From positions 1-12,260 of the forward strand of contig DASPTB010000304.1 of NCBI GenBank assembly GCA_035623615.1: a DNA stretch of 12,260 nt, read 5' to 3'. Below the pieces are notes generated by a model, which ran no database searches, was not told the DNA's origin, and was given only the letters and a program-made list of their open reading frames with translations. The position numbers and the translations under genes are program-made. Shown here in pieces: positions 12,153-12,260 of this stretch (positions are counted from its first letter, which is position 1; the number at the start of each line of letters is the position of its first letter). The stretch is from DASPTB01 sp035623615. GTDB taxonomy: Bacteria; Actinomycetota; UBA4738.

Positions 12153-12260
12153 TCAGGCGAAGCGCCGGGCGCGGATGTTCAGCAGGAGGCCGATCGCGAT
12201 GAAGTCGGCGATGAGGGCGCTCCCCCCGTAGGAGACGAAGGGCAGCGGGATCCCCGTGAT
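12153..12260 (-). CDS. rodA: RodA (FtsW/RodA/SpoVE family), C-terminal fragment at window edge
   Basis: The last 35 residues and stop of a SEDS-family peptidoglycan glycosyltransferase, a polytopic membrane enzyme that polymerises lipid II during elongation. The fragment reads ITGIPLPFVSYGGSALIADF then IAIGLLLNIRARRFA. The first part is the highly conserved PLPFVSYGGSA motif, followed by the final membrane helix and a short basic cytoplasmic tail. RodA rather than FtsW is chosen because of the very short tail and the position directly upstream of the RNase E/G gene, a common actinobacterial order; the fragment alone cannot exclude FtsW. The start lies outside the window. Confidence 0.85.
   Translation of the reverse strand: MTGIPLPFVSYGGSALIADFIAIGLLLNIRARRFA

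Overview
The window is high-GC DNA (roughly 70% by eye) with dense minus-strand gene clusters. The order rodA, rng/rne, rplU, rpmA, obg, nadD, rsfS, the actinobacterial type of DyP/encapsulin pair and several apparently leaderless starts (a -10 box exactly 6 nt before GTG) point to an actinomycete, probably a little-studied or uncultured lineage. The taxonomic call is inference from gene content and style.

Layout, left to right. (1) 1-1200, minus strand: a DyP-type peroxidase followed through a 4-nt ATGA overlap by the first 49 codons of encapsulin. This is an encapsulin nanocompartment operon; the peroxidase ends in a recognisable cargo-loading peptide. A strong hairpin lies just upstream of its ribosome binding site. 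(2) 1437-1509, minus strand: tRNA-Ala(GGC) with an unusual C at position 33. (3) 1694-4490, plus strand: two secreted repeat proteins, a seven-blade RCC1-like propeller with an Ig-like tail, and a protein made of three copies of a roughly 95-residue two-cysteine domain. A perfect 12-bp terminator hairpin at 4511-4539 separates them from what follows. (4) 4586-7392, minus strand: obg, a DinB-family gene, nadD and rsfS, all overlapping end to start. (5) 7428-7847, plus strand: an unrecognised small protein, divergent from obg across only 35 bp and convergent with rpmA. (6) 7844-8570, minus strand: rpmA and rplU (bL27, bL21). (7) 8688-9536, plus strand: a metallo-beta-lactamase-fold hydrolase. 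(8) 9567-11717, minus strand: an RNase E/G family ribonuclease with a long Arg-rich N-terminal extension, preceded by a long untranslated stretch. (9) 12153-12260, minus strand: the last 35 codons of RodA, followed by a 22-bp hairpin.

Functionally, the minus-strand backbone joins cell-wall elongation (RodA), RNA turnover (RNase E/G), 50S proteins and 50S assembly or silencing factors (bL21, bL27, Obg, RsfS) and NAD synthesis (NadD). The plus-strand genes interrupt this conserved core at two points and are the lineage-specific part, together with the DinB gene. The encapsulin-DyP pair is a separate oxidative-stress module. The most interesting points are the probable non-canonical start and 5' hairpin of the DyP gene, the encapsulin Shine-Dalgarno lying inside the codons of the cargo peptide, the C33 tRNA, the exported three-repeat protein, and the very compact divergent leaderless promoter pair at obg. 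I see no CRISPR array, insertion sequence, phage gene or clear mobile element.
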